NCBI GenBank assembly: GCA_024226735.1
Contig: JAAELL010000286.1
Location: 62,001 to 126,000 of the forward strand
Origin: a bacterium
GTDB taxonomy: Bacteria; Planctomycetota; UBA1135; GCA-002686595
Direction: 5' to 3'
Length of the DNA: 64,000 bases
In this document: one piece after another, positions 63,113 to 64,000 of the stretch
Numbering within the stretch: the first letter of the stretch is position 1
How the letters are laid out: each line of letters begins with the position of its first letter
Position numbers and translations under genes: made by a program
Notes under the pieces: generated by a model
Told to the model about the DNA's origin: nothing
The model's database searches: none
What the model saw: the letters and a program-made list of their open reading frames with translations, nothing else

Positions 63113-64000
63113 TTGACGTACCGCTACACAGTCGACGACGTTGACCGCGAGACCTGGCACGCGACGCTGGCGAGATTCTCGGACGCTGCCATCCATCAAT
63201 CGTGGTCGTTCGGAGCGGCCCGCTGGGGCGCGGAGAACCTCAGCCGCCTGGTACTCGAACGCGACGGAGAAGTGGTGGCGGCAGCCCAGGTTGCCCAAGC
63301 GCTCCTGCCGACCGGACCGCTCCTGCGCGTGGGAATCGCCCACGTGAAGTTCGGCCCCATGTGGCGTCTGGCTGGCCGCGAGCCGGAACCAGAAGTCTAT
63401 CGCGAGGTGCTGCGCGCACTGCGCGAGGAGTACGCTGATCGGCGCGGACTGGTCCTGCGGCTCAAGCCCTGGGAGGCCCAGGATCCGGGCGATGCGCAGA
63501 GGGAACTGCGCGAGGCCGCGGGCTTCACGCGGCGCGGCGACCTCCCGCTCTACAAGACGTTCGTCCTCGACCTGGAGCATTCGGTCGATAAGCTGCACGC
63601 GGCGCTCAAGAACAAGTGGCGCTACAACCTGCGGCGTGCGCAGCGGCACGACCACCAGATCGAGTCGCTGGACGGCGAGGAGGGCGTCCGCATCTTCATG
63701 GACCTCTACCGTGAGATGCATGTGCGCAAGGGCTACTACGACACGTCCGAGGCCGAGCTCTTCCCCGACATCCACGCGAGCCTCCCCGAACACCTGCGCC
63801 CGCACATTCTCGCGACTCGCGTCAACGGCGAGATCGTCGCGATGGTCGTGATCTCCCTCATCGGAACAACGGGCTTCTACCTGTTCGGAGCGACGAGCCC
63901 GAACGGGCGGAGCACGGGCGCCTCCTACGTCGTGCACTGGGAAGCCGTGCGCTGGCTGAAGGAACAGGGCTGTCGCTGGTACGACCTCGTCGGCGCCTAC
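63113..64000 (+). CDS. FemAB/GNAT-type acyltransferase, 3' end outside the window
   Basis: 296 codons from TTG at 63113 to the window edge, with no stop. FemAB-like features are HQSWSFGAARWG near the N-terminus, HVKFGPMWRLAG, then KNKWRYNLRRAQRH and the second acetyltransferase-like half with FYLFGATSPNGRSTGASYVV and CRWYDLVGAY. Homologues transfer amino acids to peptidoglycan precursors or act in exopolysaccharide-linked protein sorting. A TACACT hexamer lies at 63035-63040. The start is the only one giving the full N-domain. Confidence 0.82.
   Translation, partial: MTYRYTVDDVDRETWHATLARFSDAAIHQSWSFGAARWGAENLSRLVLERDGEVVAAAQVAQALLPTGPLLRVGIAHVKFGPMWRLAGREPEPEVYREVLRALREEYADRRGLVLRLKPWEAQDPGDAQRELREAAGFTRRGDLPLYKTFVLDLEHSVDKLHAALKNKWRYNLRRAQRHDHQIESLDGEEGVRIFMDLYREMHVRKGYYDTSEAELFPDIHASLPEHLRPHILATRVNGEIVAMVVISLIGTTGFYLFGATSPNGRSTGASYVVHWEAVRWLKEQGCRWYDLVGAY

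Overview
The window is GC-rich DNA from a Gram-negative-type bacterium, most likely a deep-branching Planctomycetota. This placement is an inference from gene content: large secreted FG-GAP/ASPIC proteins, a di-haem oxidoreductase fused to a dockerin-like segment, a five-haem PA14 cytochrome, a Cys-type sulfatase, many TTG/GTG starts, and a shared C-terminal domain on four secreted proteins. The closest described relatives are probably Poly30/Pla-type planctomycetes, but no search was run.

Layout. 1-307 has no gene I can support and carries one promoter candidate. 0.3-8.0 kb is a complete F-type ATP synthase operon in the order atpZ-atpI-atpB-atpE-atpF-atpH-atpA-atpG-atpD-atpC, with aspS overlapping its end. 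infC follows and ends at a 20-bp stem terminator. 10.8-18.2 kb holds a secreted-protein island: a di-haem oxidoreductase, an FG-GAP/ASPIC/thioredoxin protein broken by an in-frame TGA, and a second FG-GAP protein. This island separates infC from rpmI-rplT-pheS-pheT (18.4-22.7 kb). A 163-bp palindromic element fills the pheS-pheT gap.

22.8-34.5 kb holds a B12-type radical SAM protein, an arylsulfotransferase-like secreted protein, a TPR-like protein, a methyltransferase and a small unknown protein on the minus strand, acetyl-CoA synthetase, the five-haem cytochrome and a propeller lipoprotein. 34.5-41.1 kb has a DUF4388 protein, a nucleotide-sugar-type epimerase, a nucleosidase-like protein, an initiating sugar-phosphate transferase and two GT4 glycosyltransferases, which suggests exopolysaccharide synthesis. 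41.1-49.6 kb has an SGNH hydrolase-sulfatase fusion, an M56 metalloprotease with TPR-like repeats, a lipoprotein carrying both cyclophilin and parvulin domains, a deaminase and an ABC-F ATPase.

49.6-52.5 kb has two tandem secreted proteins with the shared C-terminal domain. 52.5-57.1 kb has an endonuclease/exonuclease/phosphatase protein, a second complete palindromic element, an RlmN-type enzyme and a carboxypeptidase-regulatory-like protein, then a scar where a partial element joins two gene remnants. 57.3-64.0 kb has DUF4956 (broken by an in-frame TAG), CotH and VTC genes, then a membrane protein and a FemAB-type acyltransferase running off the window.

The strongest unexplained signals are: (1) a family of CTAG-flanked palindromic elements whose ends and core are conserved in sequence while the arms differ between copies yet stay self-complementary; (2) the shared secreted C-terminal domain; (3) two otherwise intact genes each interrupted by one in-frame stop; (4) the interrupted translation operon; and (5) the dual-isomerase and SGNH-sulfatase fusions.
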